64,000 bases of DNA from Neptunomonas antarctica (GTDB taxonomy: Bacteria > Pseudomonadota > Gammaproteobacteria > Pseudomonadales > Balneatricaceae), in contig NZ_LJSI01000042.1 of NCBI RefSeq assembly GCF_001305295.1, positions 1 through 64,000 of the forward strand, written 5' to 3'. Shown in pieces: positions 46,050 through 56,718 of this stretch (positions within the stretch are counted from its first letter, which is position 1; the number at the start of each line of letters is the position of its first letter). The notes beneath the pieces are model-generated. The model made no database searches. It had not been told where the DNA came from and saw only the letters and a list, made by a program, of their open reading frames with translations. Position numbers and translations under genes: made by a program.

Positions 46050-46221
46050 TTAGGACCACTGTAAAAATGAGGGCAGAAAAATTTAAACCTGTTTATCATA
46101 CCGAATTCTACACAGCATAAGCACTCAGTGCCCATCGCTACTAGAACAAAAGTAACGTAAAATAGCAGTAACGCTCCGTAATGTCTGAGCTGCTCTTTTG
46201 GCGGCTCTTTTTAGGATAAAC

Positions 46222-46536
46222 ATGAAAAAAACATTTGTACTGTCTCACCCAAAAATCAAATATGCCCGTTTAATTGATGCCGCTAAAAGTGATGCAAAAA
46301 AATATGTAAAAAGAGAACGGAATAAGCATTTACCGAAGGGTTCTGATTTTTGGGATTTTGATTGTAAGTTTGGTCATACTGAGTCAGAAGCTAAAGAGAT
46401 CCATTTGTCAGATATCAGTAAATGTATCGATGAAGTTGAACAGCTTGAATTAACTTCATTTTATCTCGAGATACTGGTGAAACCTGCTACACGTGTCTTT
46501 GTACCCAGAGATGAAGACGAAGACGACGAGTTTTAA
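46222..46536 (+). CDS. Conserved hypothetical protein, DUF6172-like
   Basis: A 104-residue soluble protein starting MKKTFVLSHPKIKYARLIDA, rich in Lys and Arg in the first half and acidic at the end (RDEDEDDEF). I recall this pattern (KTF.L.HPKI....R.., GSDFWDFDCKFG) from a widespread uncharacterised family. The ATG at 46222 has a TAGGAT site; a TTG at 46198 is less likely. Confidence 0.75.
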   Translation: MKKTFVLSHPKIKYARLIDAAKSDAKKYVKRERNKHLPKGSDFWDFDCKFGHTESEAKEIHLSDISKCIDEVEQLELTSFYLEILVKPATRVFVPRDEDEDDEF

Positions 46537-46939
46537 TTTAACTCTATTCGTTGCAGATAAATCGGTACCCGATTCCGCGTACCGATTGAATAGGCATGGC
46601 CTTGTCGCCTGGTTTTTTGTGCAAGGCTAGTTTTCAAGTGCGCCAGGCTTCATTGTACATGTGGCTCCTGCACGCACCCTTTGATATTGATCCTACAATC
46701 GGGTAATTCATGTCTCCTTGGCTTGAATTTCTTGCCTCCGTTGCGTGCTCAAAAATACCTCCTGCCGTCGATATGACCCAAGAACTAACGATTAGAAGGT
46801 TTGTTTCGTCACATCCTTATCCATTTTTATTGAGTTTTTGTTAAGTTTTTGTTGAGTTTTCATTGAGCTTGCGACGGGTTCTCATCAGGAAATGAGTGTG
46901 GTTATACTGGAAGATGAAAATAAAAAAAGAGGAATATTT
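46537..46939. other. Regulatory intergenic region upstream of a secreted protein
   Basis: No gene is seen in this 400-bp tract. Its right end holds a four-unit repeat at 46830-46867 and a probable -10 element TATACT at 46903-46908, listed or discussed separately. Confidence 0.5.
46830..46867 (+). promoter_or_regulatory. Four TTRAG units with 11-bp period (PmrA/QseB-like box)
   Basis: TTGAG, TTAAG, TTGAG and TTGAG start at 46830, 46841, 46852 and 46863, exactly one helical turn apart. PmrA/QseB-type response regulators bind TTAAG-N6-TTAAG direct repeats. A TATACT -10 lies 35 bp further on without a good -35, as expected for an activated promoter. Confidence 0.55.
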
Positions 46940-47470
46940 ATGCGTATTTTAACGGTGATACTCGCTATCACAGCAGGACTGCTTGCTTTTCCTGCGATAA
47001 GCGATGAATCCAAAACTGATAAAATAGAACGTGCTTCCTCAGCGGCGCCGTCAGATTTAAGCGATAAAGCAACCATTGTGGATGTGGATGGCTCGGTTCT
47101 GAAACAGGGAGAGTCTGATTGGAGTTGCATGCCTGGTATTCCGGTGGTTGCCGGAGATATGCACCCCATGTGCAACGATGCCGTTTGGCGTGAATTTATG
47201 AAAGCTGCTGCGACGGGTGCTCCCTTCGAAACAGACCGTATTGGTATCTCCTATATGCTAAAAGGTGATGCAATGGTCAGTAATTCAAACCCCGCAGCAA
47301 CAGATCCTGGAAATGGAGATGTCTGGGTTCAGGAGGGCCCGCATATTATGGTGGTTGTACCACAGGCAGTGTTGAAAGGTCTTTCAGATGATCCTTATAA
47401 CGGTGGTCCTTATGTGATGTGGAAAGATACCCCTTATGCTCACATCATGGTGCCCATTGTTAATAAGTAA
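46940..47470 (+). CDS. Conserved secreted protein of unknown function
   Basis: A 176-residue protein with signal peptide MRILTVILAITAGLLAFPAIS. The mature part has DWSCMPGIPVVAGDMHPMCNDAVWREFM, then DRIGISYMLKGDA and GGPYVMWKDTPYAHIMVPI. I recall such proteins in other proteobacteria without assigned function. The ATG at 46940 has an AGAGGAA site; the frame is open back to 46892, but that would bury the signal peptide. It is probably controlled by the TTRAG repeats upstream. Confidence 0.78.
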   Translation: MRILTVILAITAGLLAFPAISDESKTDKIERASSAAPSDLSDKATIVDVDGSVLKQGESDWSCMPGIPVVAGDMHPMCNDAVWREFMKAAATGAPFETDRIGISYMLKGDAMVSNSNPAATDPGNGDVWVQEGPHIMVVVPQAVLKGLSDDPYNGGPYVMWKDTPYAHIMVPIVNK

Positions 47471-47509
47471 CACAGTAAGAATGAAAAAAACACAAAAACA
47501 GTGACATAA

Positions 47510-47543
47510 AAAACGGGGCCATGCATTAACATGGCCCCGTTTT
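47510..47543. terminator. Bidirectional terminator between the secreted-protein gene and purB
   Basis: A perfect 14-bp stem, AAAACGGGGCCATG with CATGGCCCCGTTTT, around the loop CATTAA. The A-run on one side and T-run on the other allow termination from both strands. Confidence 0.95.
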
Positions 47544-47576
47544 CTGATCCGTCACTTTACTGCATAGAATAAAGGT

Positions 47577-48968
<1,392 letters not shown>

Positions 48969-49030
48969 TTAAAAAAAGAGCGCGATTATAGCGGATAAAA
49001 GTTCAAAAATCTGTAGTTCGACGCGGCTAG

Positions 49031-49714
49031 TTAGTCTGTGTTGGATTTTTGGCTCATGATTTTATGTAAAGAGGGCCGTAGGCGTGAACGGAAAAATAAC
49101 AGATGCCAGCGATTGCCTCCCACTTGACGCCACAGCATTGCTGCACGTATACCGGCTAACAGTAGCGCACGAATACGGGCGGCATTTTCAGCATTTTGCA
49201 GATGACGAGGGTCTCCGCCTACCTGTATACGAAATTTGAACGAGCTGATCGTATCCTGATAAAGACTGCCGATATTGGCGACAACATTGGAATGCGTATA
49301 AGACGATGGATTATCCAATGGGCTTTCATGTTCTGGATTAAAATAGCGTGCTTTCTCTTTAATCGCATCAATCCGGGTGCCGATGGTATTAAGCATCTCT
49401 TTATTTTTAGACAGCTTTTGTTCCAGCATAATCATACTGAGAACATAATTGGTAACACTGTTGCTCTTCGGATCTTTCTTCTTTTCTACCACGTCATTCA
49501 GTGCTTTCAGACCCATACTGAGATTATACGGCAGCTCGCGCACACCGCCAAAAATGTCTTCGGTGATTTTTGGGTCAGTAACAAACAAACTATAAAGGCT
49601 GGTTTCCAGGCTGTTTTGCGGCACCATGCCGCGGTTTGCGATCTGATCAACGAGTGTAGCGGCCTGAAAAATGGCGGCTAATGCGATGGTTTGTTCGTCA
49701 TGCGCTCTGGACAT
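49031..49714 (-). CDS. hflD: High-frequency lysogenisation protein HflD homologue
   Basis: A 227-residue mostly helical protein, recognised by ALAAIFQAATLVDQIANRG near the N terminus, RELPYNLSMGLKAL and QVGGNRWHLLFFRSRL near the C terminus. In E. coli HflD sits at the membrane and affects lambda CII; the wider role is unclear. It lies between mnmA (6 nt away) and purB, the standard context. Confidence 0.92.
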   Translation of the reverse strand: MSRAHDEQTIALAAIFQAATLVDQIANRGMVPQNSLETSLYSLFVTDPKITEDIFGGVRELPYNLSMGLKALNDVVEKKKDPKSNSVTNYVLSMIMLEQKLSKNKEMLNTIGTRIDAIKEKARYFNPEHESPLDNPSSYTHSNVVANIGSLYQDTISSFKFRIQVGGDPRHLQNAENAARIRALLLAGIRAAMLWRQVGGNRWHLLFFRSRLRPSLHKIMSQKSNTD

Positions 49715-49720
49715 TGTAAA

Positions 49721-50827
49721 TTACGCCTCTAATTTTCCCGTTGATTCAATAACACCGCCACCTAAACAAAGATCTTCCTGATAAAACACCACCGATTGCC
49801 CTGGGGTGATTGCTCGTTGAGGAACGGTAAAGGTAACGATATAGGCGCCGTTTTCTGTTTTTTCAAGGGTGCAATCCTGATCCGCCTGGCGATAACGCAC
49901 TTTAGCTTTGCACTGAAATGGTATTTCAGGTGCACTGCCATTGATCCAGAATATATCTTCGCAGGTCAGCCAGTGGGTAAACAACAAATCATTTTGCTGA
50001 CCTTGTACGGCAATCAAGACATTACGATCCAAATCTTTACCGGCAACAAACCAAGGCTCTTCCGGGTAGTTTTTCAGACCACCGATATGCAACCCCTGGC
50101 GCTGGCCAATGGTGTAATACATCAAGCCGGCGTGTTCGCCAATCACATCGCCTTTGTCGGTTTCAATTTTGCCCGGTTGTGCCGGCAGGTATTGCTGTAA
50201 GAAATCTTTAAAGCGACGTTCGCCGATAAAACAGATACCGGTGCTGTCTTTTTTGTTGTGCGTGATAAGCCCGTTTTCTTCAGCGATACGGCGTACTTCG
50301 GGTTTTTCTAATTCACCAACAGGAAAGAGCGTTTGTTTGATCTCTTTCTCGCCCACCTGATGTAGGAAATAGCTTTGATCTTTATTGTTATCAAGACCTT
50401 TAAGCAGGCAGGTATGCCCATCCCGTTCGCCACGGCGCACATAATGGCCGGTTGCGATATAGTCTGCGCCCAGTTCGAGAGCGTATTCAAGAAACGCTTT
50501 AAACTTGATCTCGCGATTACACAGTATGTCCGGGTTAGGTGTACGTCCAGCCTTGTACTCTGCAAGAAAGTACTCGAAGACATTATCCCAGTATTCGGCT
50601 GCAAAATTGGCCTTATGTAAAAGAATGCCCAGTTTGTCGCACACGGCTTGTGCATCGGCTAAGTCATCCATCGCCGTACAATAGTCAGTACCGTCATCCT
50701 CTTCCCAGTTTTTCATGAAAAGACCTTCTACCTGATAACCTTGCTGTATCAGAAGAACGGCAGACACGGACGAATCGACACCACCTGACATGCCGACAAT
50801 TACTTTTTGTGGGGTTGTCTTGCTCAT
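49721..50827 (-). CDS. mnmA: tRNA-specific 2-thiouridylase MnmA
   Basis: A 368-residue enzyme that thiolates U34 of tRNAs for Glu, Gln and Lys. The PP-loop ATP site GMSGGVDSS is at 12-20. The two catalytic Cys appear in [12 protein letters not shown] and [11 protein letters not shown]. The central and C-terminal beta-barrel domains are complete. It starts 35 bp after the NUDIX gene and lies directly before hflD. Confidence 0.96.
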   Translation of the reverse strand: MSKTTPQKVIVGMSGGVDSSVSAVLLIQQGYQVEGLFMKNWEEDDGTDYCTAMDDLADAQAVCDKLGILLHKANFAAEYWDNVFEYFLAEYKAGRTPNPDILCNREIKFKAFLEYALELGADYIATGHYVRRGERDGHTCLLKGLDNNKDQSYFLHQVGEKEIKQTLFPVGELEKPEVRRIAEENGLITHNKKDSTGICFIGERRFKDFLQQYLPAQPGKIETDKGDVIGEHAGLMYYTIGQRQGLHIGGLKNYPEEPWFVAGKDLDRNVLIAVQGQQNDLLFTHWLTCEDIFWINGSAPEIPFQCKAKVRYRQADQDCTLEKTENGAYIVTFTVPQRAITPGQSVVFYQEDLCLGGGVIESTGKLEA

Positions 50828-50861
50828 TTAGCTCTCTAACCATGAATCAAAAAACATCAGT

Positions 50862-51305
50862 CTATAACTGACGAACAAAATCTAAAGGAAAACACCGATT
50901 ATCCAGAAAATCATCAATGCATACCAGCACCATAGGGCTACGTAAAGACGCTTTCTGTGCCACTAATTCCTCGCGGGTTAACCACCGCGTGCGGATGATA
51001 TCACTATCCAGCACATAGTCGGCATCATGGGAGACCACTTCAGCAACATAACACAGCCGATGATAGGTCACGCCGTTGGTTTTGCCTTCAATAGTATATA
51101 AGCCTACCAGTGATGTCAGTTTTACATGGCGACCGGTCTCTTCCAGCGTTTCACGGATGGCGGCGGCTTCAAAAGTCTCGCCCTGTTCCACATGGCCAGC
51201 GGGTTGGTTGAGTACCCGCTTTCCCTCCGCAATCTCCTCAACCATCAGAAAACGATTATCTTTGACAATAATAGTGGCGACCGTTGCATGAGGTGTCCAG
51301 CTCAT
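50862..51305 (-). CDS. nudJ: NUDIX hydrolase NudJ-like
   Basis: A 147-residue phosphohydrolase. The NUDIX box begins at Gly37 (GHVEQGE) and runs through RETLEETG at 51-58. Its position directly upstream of mnmA-hflD-purB is that of nudJ, which in E. coli hydrolyses a thiamine-pyrimidine pyrophosphate and other nucleotides. The ATG at 51305 has a GGAG site; a start at 51317 adds four residues and is less likely. It is divergent from moaE. Confidence 0.88.
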   Translation of the reverse strand: MSWTPHATVATIIVKDNRFLMVEEIAEGKRVLNQPAGHVEQGETFEAAAIRETLEETGRHVKLTSLVGLYTIEGKTNGVTYHRLCYVAEVVSHDADYVLDSDIIRTRWLTREELVAQKASLRSPMVLVCIDDFLDNRCFPLDFVRQL

Positions 51306-51386
51306 TTCGCGCTCCAAATACGGGATTATAAGGCGTATACCTTAGCATTAATGGTATTATTTTTCTCAAGATAACGAGGTGTGATA

Positions 51387-51866
51387 ATGACTGAGCTTTT
51401 AAAAAAAGAGGTACTAGTGAACGATGTAATAAAAGTGCAGACAGAAGATTTCTCGATAGCTGAGCTATATGAGCAGCTAAAATCAGACGATGCCAGCTGT
51501 GGAGCAGTCGTCACCTTTACCGGCATAGTGCGCGAACAGATAGAAACACAGATGCAACAGATGTTTCTTGAGCACTATCCCGGCATGACAGAACGTGCAC
51601 TGGAGGATATTGTAGAAAAAGCTCGCCAGCGTTGGACGCTCGGCAAGGTGGTGGTTATCCACCGCGTAGGTTTGTTATCGATGAACGATAATATCGTATT
51701 TGTCGGTGTTGCCAGCGGCCATCGTATAAATGCTTTTGAAGCCGCGCAATTTATAATGGATTATCTGAAAAAAGATGCGCCGTTTTGGAAAAAAGAGATA
51801 AATGCAGAATCCGAAGCGTGGGTAGAGCAAAAATCATCTGATTTAGAGGCGGCTGGTAAGTGGTGA
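51387..51866 (+). CDS. moaE: Molybdopterin synthase catalytic subunit MoaE
   Basis: A 159-residue protein that, with thiocarboxylated MoaD, inserts the dithiolene sulfurs into precursor Z to give molybdopterin. Typical stretches are CGAVVTFTGIVRE, LEHYPGMTE, IHRVGLLSMND and the active-site lysine area KKDAPFWKKE near residue 130. No moaD or other molybdenum genes are adjacent. The ATG at 51387 follows a GAGG site; a GTG at 51381 is also open. Confidence 0.93.
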   Translation: MTELLKKEVLVNDVIKVQTEDFSIAELYEQLKSDDASCGAVVTFTGIVREQIETQMQQMFLEHYPGMTERALEDIVEKARQRWTLGKVVVIHRVGLLSMNDNIVFVGVASGHRINAFEAAQFIMDYLKKDAPFWKKEINAESEAWVEQKSSDLEAAGKW

Positions 51867-51879
51867 TGAAAGCGGTGGG

Positions 51880-52629
51880 TTAGGCAGGCATAGGGAATGT
51901 GCCTGCGACTAAAAACAGTTCAACAGGGAAAAAATACGGAGATTTATGAGATGCCGTTTTAAAAACAACAAAATCGGCGCTCGATTCACAAAGCCATTGA
52001 TCCATGCCAGTGGGTGCTTTATCGCTGAATGCAGCAGGCGAGAACAGCGCGACACAAATCTCATTATTTTGAGCGCGTGCCGAAAGGTACTCAAATACCT
52101 CCACACCTGCTTCACGCATACTGCTGCCGAGCTGTTGGCAGGCAGAGTAGTCGCTCAGGTGAGTTAACTGACTAAGGTAGTTATCAAAAGGTGGGTTTTG
52201 CAAACGGATACCTTTTGGGCTGCTATAGCTTACAGAGAATAAGGTGTGCTCGGAGTTTAGTCTGGGCTTTGGTGGCGTACCCTGCATAGAAAAAAGAAAC
52301 ACCAGCCGATAATAAGCCGCTTCAATCAGTGTTGCTTCAAGAGATTTGCCGCCGTAAAAAAGGCTGGGTTCAGTCATTCGTCCGAAACGAGAGCCCCATA
52401 ACAAAGGAGGATACCGAAACGGCGTTTTAAGAAGGTAGTGTAAGCTAGTCGTTTCCTCTGGGTACGCTGGTTTTGAACCCTCTAATAATTCTTCCAATAC
52501 AGATTGTTCGGCCAGTGTATCAACGTAACCGAGTGTTGCCACTTGCTCCTGACTTTCAACCATTCGACAGAGCGTGCCGGTAATAGGCTTGATCTCATTT
52601 TGCCCGTTACATTTCTGCCAGAGCATCAC
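51880..52629 (-). CDS. RES-domain toxin (putative NAD+-degrading)
   Basis: A 249-residue protein of the RES family, named for conserved Arg, Glu and Ser. Visible parts are RFGRMTEPSLFYGGKSLEATLIEAAYYR in the centre and the Ser region late in the chain. Characterised members cleave NAD+ by phosphorolysis and stop growth. The gene overlaps the upstream Xre/MbcA-like antitoxin gene by 4 nt. It lies convergent to moaE with only 13 bp between, suggesting insertion next to housekeeping genes. The N-terminal 60 residues precede the core and could be regulatory. Confidence 0.82.
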   Translation of the reverse strand: MMLWQKCNGQNEIKPITGTLCRMVESQEQVATLGYVDTLAEQSVLEELLEGSKPAYPEETTSLHYLLKTPFRYPPLLWGSRFGRMTEPSLFYGGKSLEATLIEAAYYRLVFLFSMQGTPPKPRLNSEHTLFSVSYSSPKGIRLQNPPFDNYLSQLTHLSDYSACQQLGSSMREAGVEVFEYLSARAQNNEICVALFSPAAFSDKAPTGMDQWLCESSADFVVFKTASHKSPYFFPVELFLVAGTFPMPA

Positions 52630-52997
52630 ACCTTGCCTCGAATCGCATCCAGATACATAACAACACGAGCAAGTCCTTGCACGGTTTGCACCTGCTCAGC
52701 AGGCACGCCGCCGGTTAATTTATTGGGCGCACGCATGAAGTGTGAAATCCAAACCTGATCTCCACCCGATAGCGCAAACAGCGCCCGTGCTGCGCGTATT
52801 AACAATAAAGCCAACTCGCCTTGTTTAGAGGTAGGATCTAGCTCCATTCTCTGTTTTAAGCGAGTAATACCCGTGCGATGCAGACCAATAACATTTCCCA
52901 GCTCATCCTGTTTCAACTCAAGTTGTTTGGACGCGTTAAGCAGAGCCTTAGCAAGAACAAATGAAGGTTCAGGGCGATGCTGAATCTGTGCTGACAT
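52626..52997 (-). CDS. Xre/MbcA/ParS-type antitoxin of the RES toxin
   Basis: A 123-residue protein with an N-terminal helix-turn-helix (LKQDELGNVIGLHRTGITRLKQR at about 36-58) and a C-terminal part with TGGVPAEQVQTVQGLARVVMYLDAIRG, the DUF2384-like toxin-binding region. Antitoxins of this class bind the RES active site and repress their own promoter. Order and overlap with the toxin are standard. Confidence 0.85.
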   Translation of the reverse strand: MSAQIQHRPEPSFVLAKALLNASKQLELKQDELGNVIGLHRTGITRLKQRMELDPTSKQGELALLLIRAARALFALSGGDQVWISHFMRAPNKLTGGVPAEQVQTVQGLARVVMYLDAIRGKV

Positions 52998-53047
52998 GGT
53001 TTAATACCTGCGTAAATTATCTTTATGAAAGCGACATATAAAGTTAT

Positions 53048-53063
53048 TAGCTACTATAGCTAC
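53048..53063 (-). promoter_or_regulatory. Candidate operator of the RES-Xre operon
   Basis: TAGCTAC is repeated at 53048-53054 and 53057-53063, and TAGCTA is itself a palindrome. The site is about 50 bp before the antitoxin start, a fitting place for autorepression. Confidence 0.4.
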
Positions 53064-53230
53064 ATATAAGGATTTGTGCAAACACGTCATTTGCCTGTCC
53101 TTATGTTGCAAATGAATATACAGGGTGCGCCTGACACTAAGTTAACTGGTCTGTTTTTAATCGATCGGGAGATGTGCGCACTTAGCGTGCAGGGTAGCTG
53201 TGCGGATGCGCCAGCAGAGACATTAGTTAC

Positions 53231-55597
53231 TTAGGGATAAGCATGCTCGGACTGCATAAATTCAGTAATGCATGCTTGCTCAAGCTCTTCCCAGCGGGAT
53301 GTCAGAAGATCGGCATCCATCGGTTTGCTGAAAAGAAAGCCTTGGGCTAGTTCACAATTTGATTGAAGTATAAAATCAAATTGATCAGTCGTTTCAATAC
53401 CCTCTGCTATGACCTCAAGAGAAAGATTTTGACTTAAGCTTAATATCCCTCCAATCAAGGCCTTATTGGCAGGGTTTGTCTGGCAATCCCGGATAAACGA
53501 GCGATCAATTTTAAGTATTTTTATCGGGAATTTCATCAGGTAGCTGAGTGACGAAAATCCGGTACCAAAATCATCGATAGCAATTTTGCAGCCAAGCTTA
53601 TCAATTGATTGGAGAACTTCTTTGTTGGTATGGTTGTCATGCATCAACAAGCTTTCCGTTATTTCGATAATGAGCTTAGACGGATCAATGTCCCATGCGG
53701 CAATACTGTCGTTAAGTTGTTTTAAGAAATGTATGCTTTGTAATTGTCGTGAAGATACGTTGATCGAAAGAACCATGTCTCTATTGATAGTCTCTCGCCA
53801 CTGCGCGAGTTGTTTACACGCATTATGGATGCACCAATTACCGATATTAACAATAGCGCCTGTTTCTTCTGCCAGAGAGATAAATTGATCGGGCGATATC
53901 AGGTTGTTATCGTAATCGATCATACGCAGTAACGCTTCGGTACCGATGATTTTTCCGGTTTTCAGGCAAATGATGGGTTGGTAATAAATGACGAGTAAGT
54001 TGTCATCCAGGCAGTTTTGTAGCAATAGTTCAATCGACGTTTGTTCTATGAAATGCGCTTCCTGATCGGGCGTATAAAAATTGTAGCGTTGTCTGCCGTC
54101 TTCTTTCGCCCGATACATTGCTCTATCGGCTTTTTGAATCAGTTGTTCTGGTGTGCTGGCATTATTAGGGTAAATAGCAATACCGAACGATGCCGATACA
54201 TTGATTTTGCTTTCAGCCAGATGAAATGGTTGATTCAATGCGCCTAAGATACGCTGGCATATAAACTGTAATTTTCCGGTATCCGCCGTCGTCACAATCG
54301 CAAATTCATCTCCCCCTATTCGGGCTAATAAATCCGATTTTCGAAGTAGAGTGCTCATTCTTTGCCCGACTACTTTAATCAGTTGATCACCAAGAGTATG
54401 GCCAAAAATATCATTGACTGCTTTAAATCGATCAAGATCAATAAAAATCAAGCCAAAGGGTATTTGATCGTCGTTCATGAGTAAATTTAAGTGGGTTAAA
54501 AGACTATTTCTGTTGGGTAAGCCGGATAGTTGATCGAAACTTGCTTGATAGTATATTTCTGTGTGCGCTTGTTTTAATTTTGTTACGTCAGTTAACACGG
54601 CTAAGGAGCAGAGGCTGTTGTCCTGAGAGACAGCATCAAGCAAGGTATCAAGAGAACGGCCTTGTTTATTCTGTAATTGAAAGGGGCGTTGTTGAAGGTT
54701 ACCGGTTAACTGAAGTGTGTTCTTAAATGTATTACATTGTGTTTTTGCATCGGGGTCTGAGGAGAAGAAACTAATATTTTTTCCTATCACGTCAGCGCTA
54801 TCGTAGCCTAGGTGTTGGCAAAAATAAGCACTCGCGTTGAGAATAGTACAGTTTTCATCTATCAAAAACATCAGTGCGGGTGTGTTGTTATAGAGCTCTC
54901 TGAAACGAGATTCGCTTACCTTAAGGTCGTGATAAGTTCGCTCCAGAGTTGATTGCATGTGGTTAAATGCAGTAATGATATCGCCGATTTCACTACTATC
55001 ATTGATCTGAACCTGTTTAAAGTTATGCTGCTCAACGTTGTCATTAATGGCAAGTAGTAGTTTGCTGACGGGTAAAGAAATGAACCGATAAAAAAGACTA
55101 TAAATGCTAATGAAAACCATCACGAAAAGAACAGTCATTGCAACCAGGTTTTCATACAGAGCTCTGGTAAGATCTTGCTGTAAACTGACATTACTAACAG
55201 TGACTTTCAGATAACCTGTCAACTGCTGGATGTGTGCATTTTTATACGTAATAGGCGCTTCGAATATAAAGGCTATGTCTGAGCTTGCGCTGTTCTTTGA
55301 TGAGAGATTAATAAGGTTGTGCATTCCTTCATCAAAGACTTCTACTTTGATGATGTCTGTATCGAGGAGTAAAGATTGCGCAATATTTCTGATCAGTGGT
55401 TGATTAAAATTCCAGAGAGGTTCAGCAAAAATAACGGGGTAGATTTCTAAACTATTACGTTTATGCTTGGAAAGCGTGGTGAAATCCTGATGATGATTGT
55501 AACTTGCGTATACATAGGCAGCAGTCAGTGCTACGCACATGCAGGGTACCAGTAAGAATAAAAATTTAAGTTGTAATGACTTAGGCGTAAATTTCAT
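53231..55597 (-). CDS. Membrane GGDEF-EAL protein with periplasmic sensor, HAMP and PAS
   Basis: A 788-residue inner-membrane protein. TM1 is at about 11-31, a periplasmic domain at 32-148, TM2 at about 149-172, HAMP to 225, PAS at about 230-340, GGDEF at about 350-520 and EAL at about 530-775. GGDEF is intact (428-432, ARIGGDEF), and the EAL domain has EAL (554-556), NVSSRQL and DDFGTGFSSL. It could therefore make or break c-di-GMP, with only one activity perhaps dominant. It starts 5 nt after a periplasmic binding protein gene, so ligand sensing by that protein probably controls it. Confidence 0.92.
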   Translation of the reverse strand: MKFTPKSLQLKFLFLLVPCMCVALTAAYVYASYNHHQDFTTLSKHKRNSLEIYPVIFAEPLWNFNQPLIRNIAQSLLLDTDIIKVEVFDEGMHNLINLSSKNSASSDIAFIFEAPITYKNAHIQQLTGYLKVTVSNVSLQQDLTRALYENLVAMTVLFVMVFISIYSLFYRFISLPVSKLLLAINDNVEQHNFKQVQINDSSEIGDIITAFNHMQSTLERTYHDLKVSESRFRELYNNTPALMFLIDENCTILNASAYFCQHLGYDSADVIGKNISFFSSDPDAKTQCNTFKNTLQLTGNLQQRPFQLQNKQGRSLDTLLDAVSQDNSLCSLAVLTDVTKLKQAHTEIYYQASFDQLSGLPNRNSLLTHLNLLMNDDQIPFGLIFIDLDRFKAVNDIFGHTLGDQLIKVVGQRMSTLLRKSDLLARIGGDEFAIVTTADTGKLQFICQRILGALNQPFHLAESKINVSASFGIAIYPNNASTPEQLIQKADRAMYRAKEDGRQRYNFYTPDQEAHFIEQTSIELLLQNCLDDNLLVIYYQPIICLKTGKIIGTEALLRMIDYDNNLISPDQFISLAEETGAIVNIGNWCIHNACKQLAQWRETINRDMVLSINVSSRQLQSIHFLKQLNDSIAAWDIDPSKLIIEITESLLMHDNHTNKEVLQSIDKLGCKIAIDDFGTGFSSLSYLMKFPIKILKIDRSFIRDCQTNPANKALIGGILSLSQNLSLEVIAEGIETTDQFDFILQSNCELAQGFLFSKPMDADLLTSRWEELEQACITEFMQSEHAYP

Positions 55598-55602
55598 ATC
55601 TG

Positions 55603-56718
55603 TTATTTTTTAACCGATGTAAAGAGTGCATCCATGCTGAAATTGTAATTAGCCATAGATTTTTTATTGTGTAGTAAAAATTTTCTGAAATTTATTTTTC
55701 CCCATGCAGCGTGACCAAATGTTGTTTGGTATTGTTCCAGATTTTGGCTATTAATAGCCTGCATTTCAAAATTAATATTGATAGGGATCTCGGGTAATAT
55801 GGCTTGGGTAAAGATATCTTTAAGCAAGACCATAGACCAGGCGCCGGCCAGGAAATGACCTCCATCGGTATGAACCATTTCTTTATTCTTAACCATAGCT
55901 AAGCCTTCGGATGACCAGTTAAGGCCAACCAGGCAGACGTCTTTACCCGCGTCGAGGTTGTGTTGCTTGAGAGCATTTAATGCGCCTTGTGCGATAGGGT
56001 CATTGGCGGCCCAAATCGCATGCGGTGTGATTTGGTTTCTGGCACTCCATTTTAAATAATTGTTTGTTAGGAGTGTTGCCTCGCGTTGATTCCAGTTGGC
56101 GTAAAGCAAACGCTTTAAGATTGCATCCGGGCGTTTCTCCAGAATGGACAACCCACCTTCATTGCGGTCAATTGAAGCGGGAGTGAGTTGGTCGCCACCA
56201 ATCATCAGTACATTAATAGGCGCTGTTTTTTCTATGTCGCGGGCACAGGTGAGCAGTGCCTCCATCATTCTGGCCCCGGCACCAAAATTATCAGGTGTAA
56301 TTGAGCCGAGCATGACTTTTCCCCAATCAGGTCCCAACTCAGTTCGAAGCTTGGATTTTTGAGCAGGGAGAAAGTCGTTAAGGAGCATAAGCACCTTAAC
56401 TCCTTTTCTGGATGCTGCTTTTACGATTGAATCAGAGGCTTGCTCTTCATTAACGAGCAGCATCACATCAGGTAATTGCTCTCGTTCCGTTACTGCAATC
56501 CCAATATCTCGCATCTGTACACGGTTGCGTTCCGCATAGAGTACTTCCAGGGAAATATCCAGATCAATGGCCGCTGCTTGCATAGTGTCTGTGACCATGT
56601 CCCAGAAATGTTCGCCTTGTTTTCCGGGATTGATAAATGTGACATTAAAGGCATAGCACGTGGAGCTAACACAGCATAACAAACTTAAAAAAAATACAGA
56701 GGTTCGTCGATAGATCAT
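55603..56718 (-). CDS. Periplasmic sugar-binding-type protein, putative sensor partner
   Basis: A 371-residue protein with an N-terminal signal peptide (FFLSLLCCVSSTCYAF) and a Peripla_BP_4-type fold (VTFINPGKQGEHFWDMVTDTMQAAA, WAANDPIAQGALNAL). It resembles ribose- or LuxP-like binding proteins, but there are no ABC permease or ATPase genes nearby. It is in operon with the GGDEF-EAL gene 5 nt downstream and has the place of a ligand-presenting partner. The ATG at 56718 is preferred to a GTG at 56727. Confidence 0.87.
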   Translation of the reverse strand: MIYRRTSVFFLSLLCCVSSTCYAFNVTFINPGKQGEHFWDMVTDTMQAAAIDLDISLEVLYAERNRVQMRDIGIAVTEREQLPDVMLLVNEEQASDSIVKAASRKGVKVLMLLNDFLPAQKSKLRTELGPDWGKVMLGSITPDNFGAGARMMEALLTCARDIEKTAPINVLMIGGDQLTPASIDRNEGGLSILEKRPDAILKRLLYANWNQREATLLTNNYLKWSARNQITPHAIWAANDPIAQGALNALKQHNLDAGKDVCLVGLNWSSEGLAMVKNKEMVHTDGGHFLAGAWSMVLLKDIFTQAILPEIPININFEMQAINSQNLEQYQTTFGHAAWGKINFRKFLLHNKKSMANYNFSMDALFTSVKK

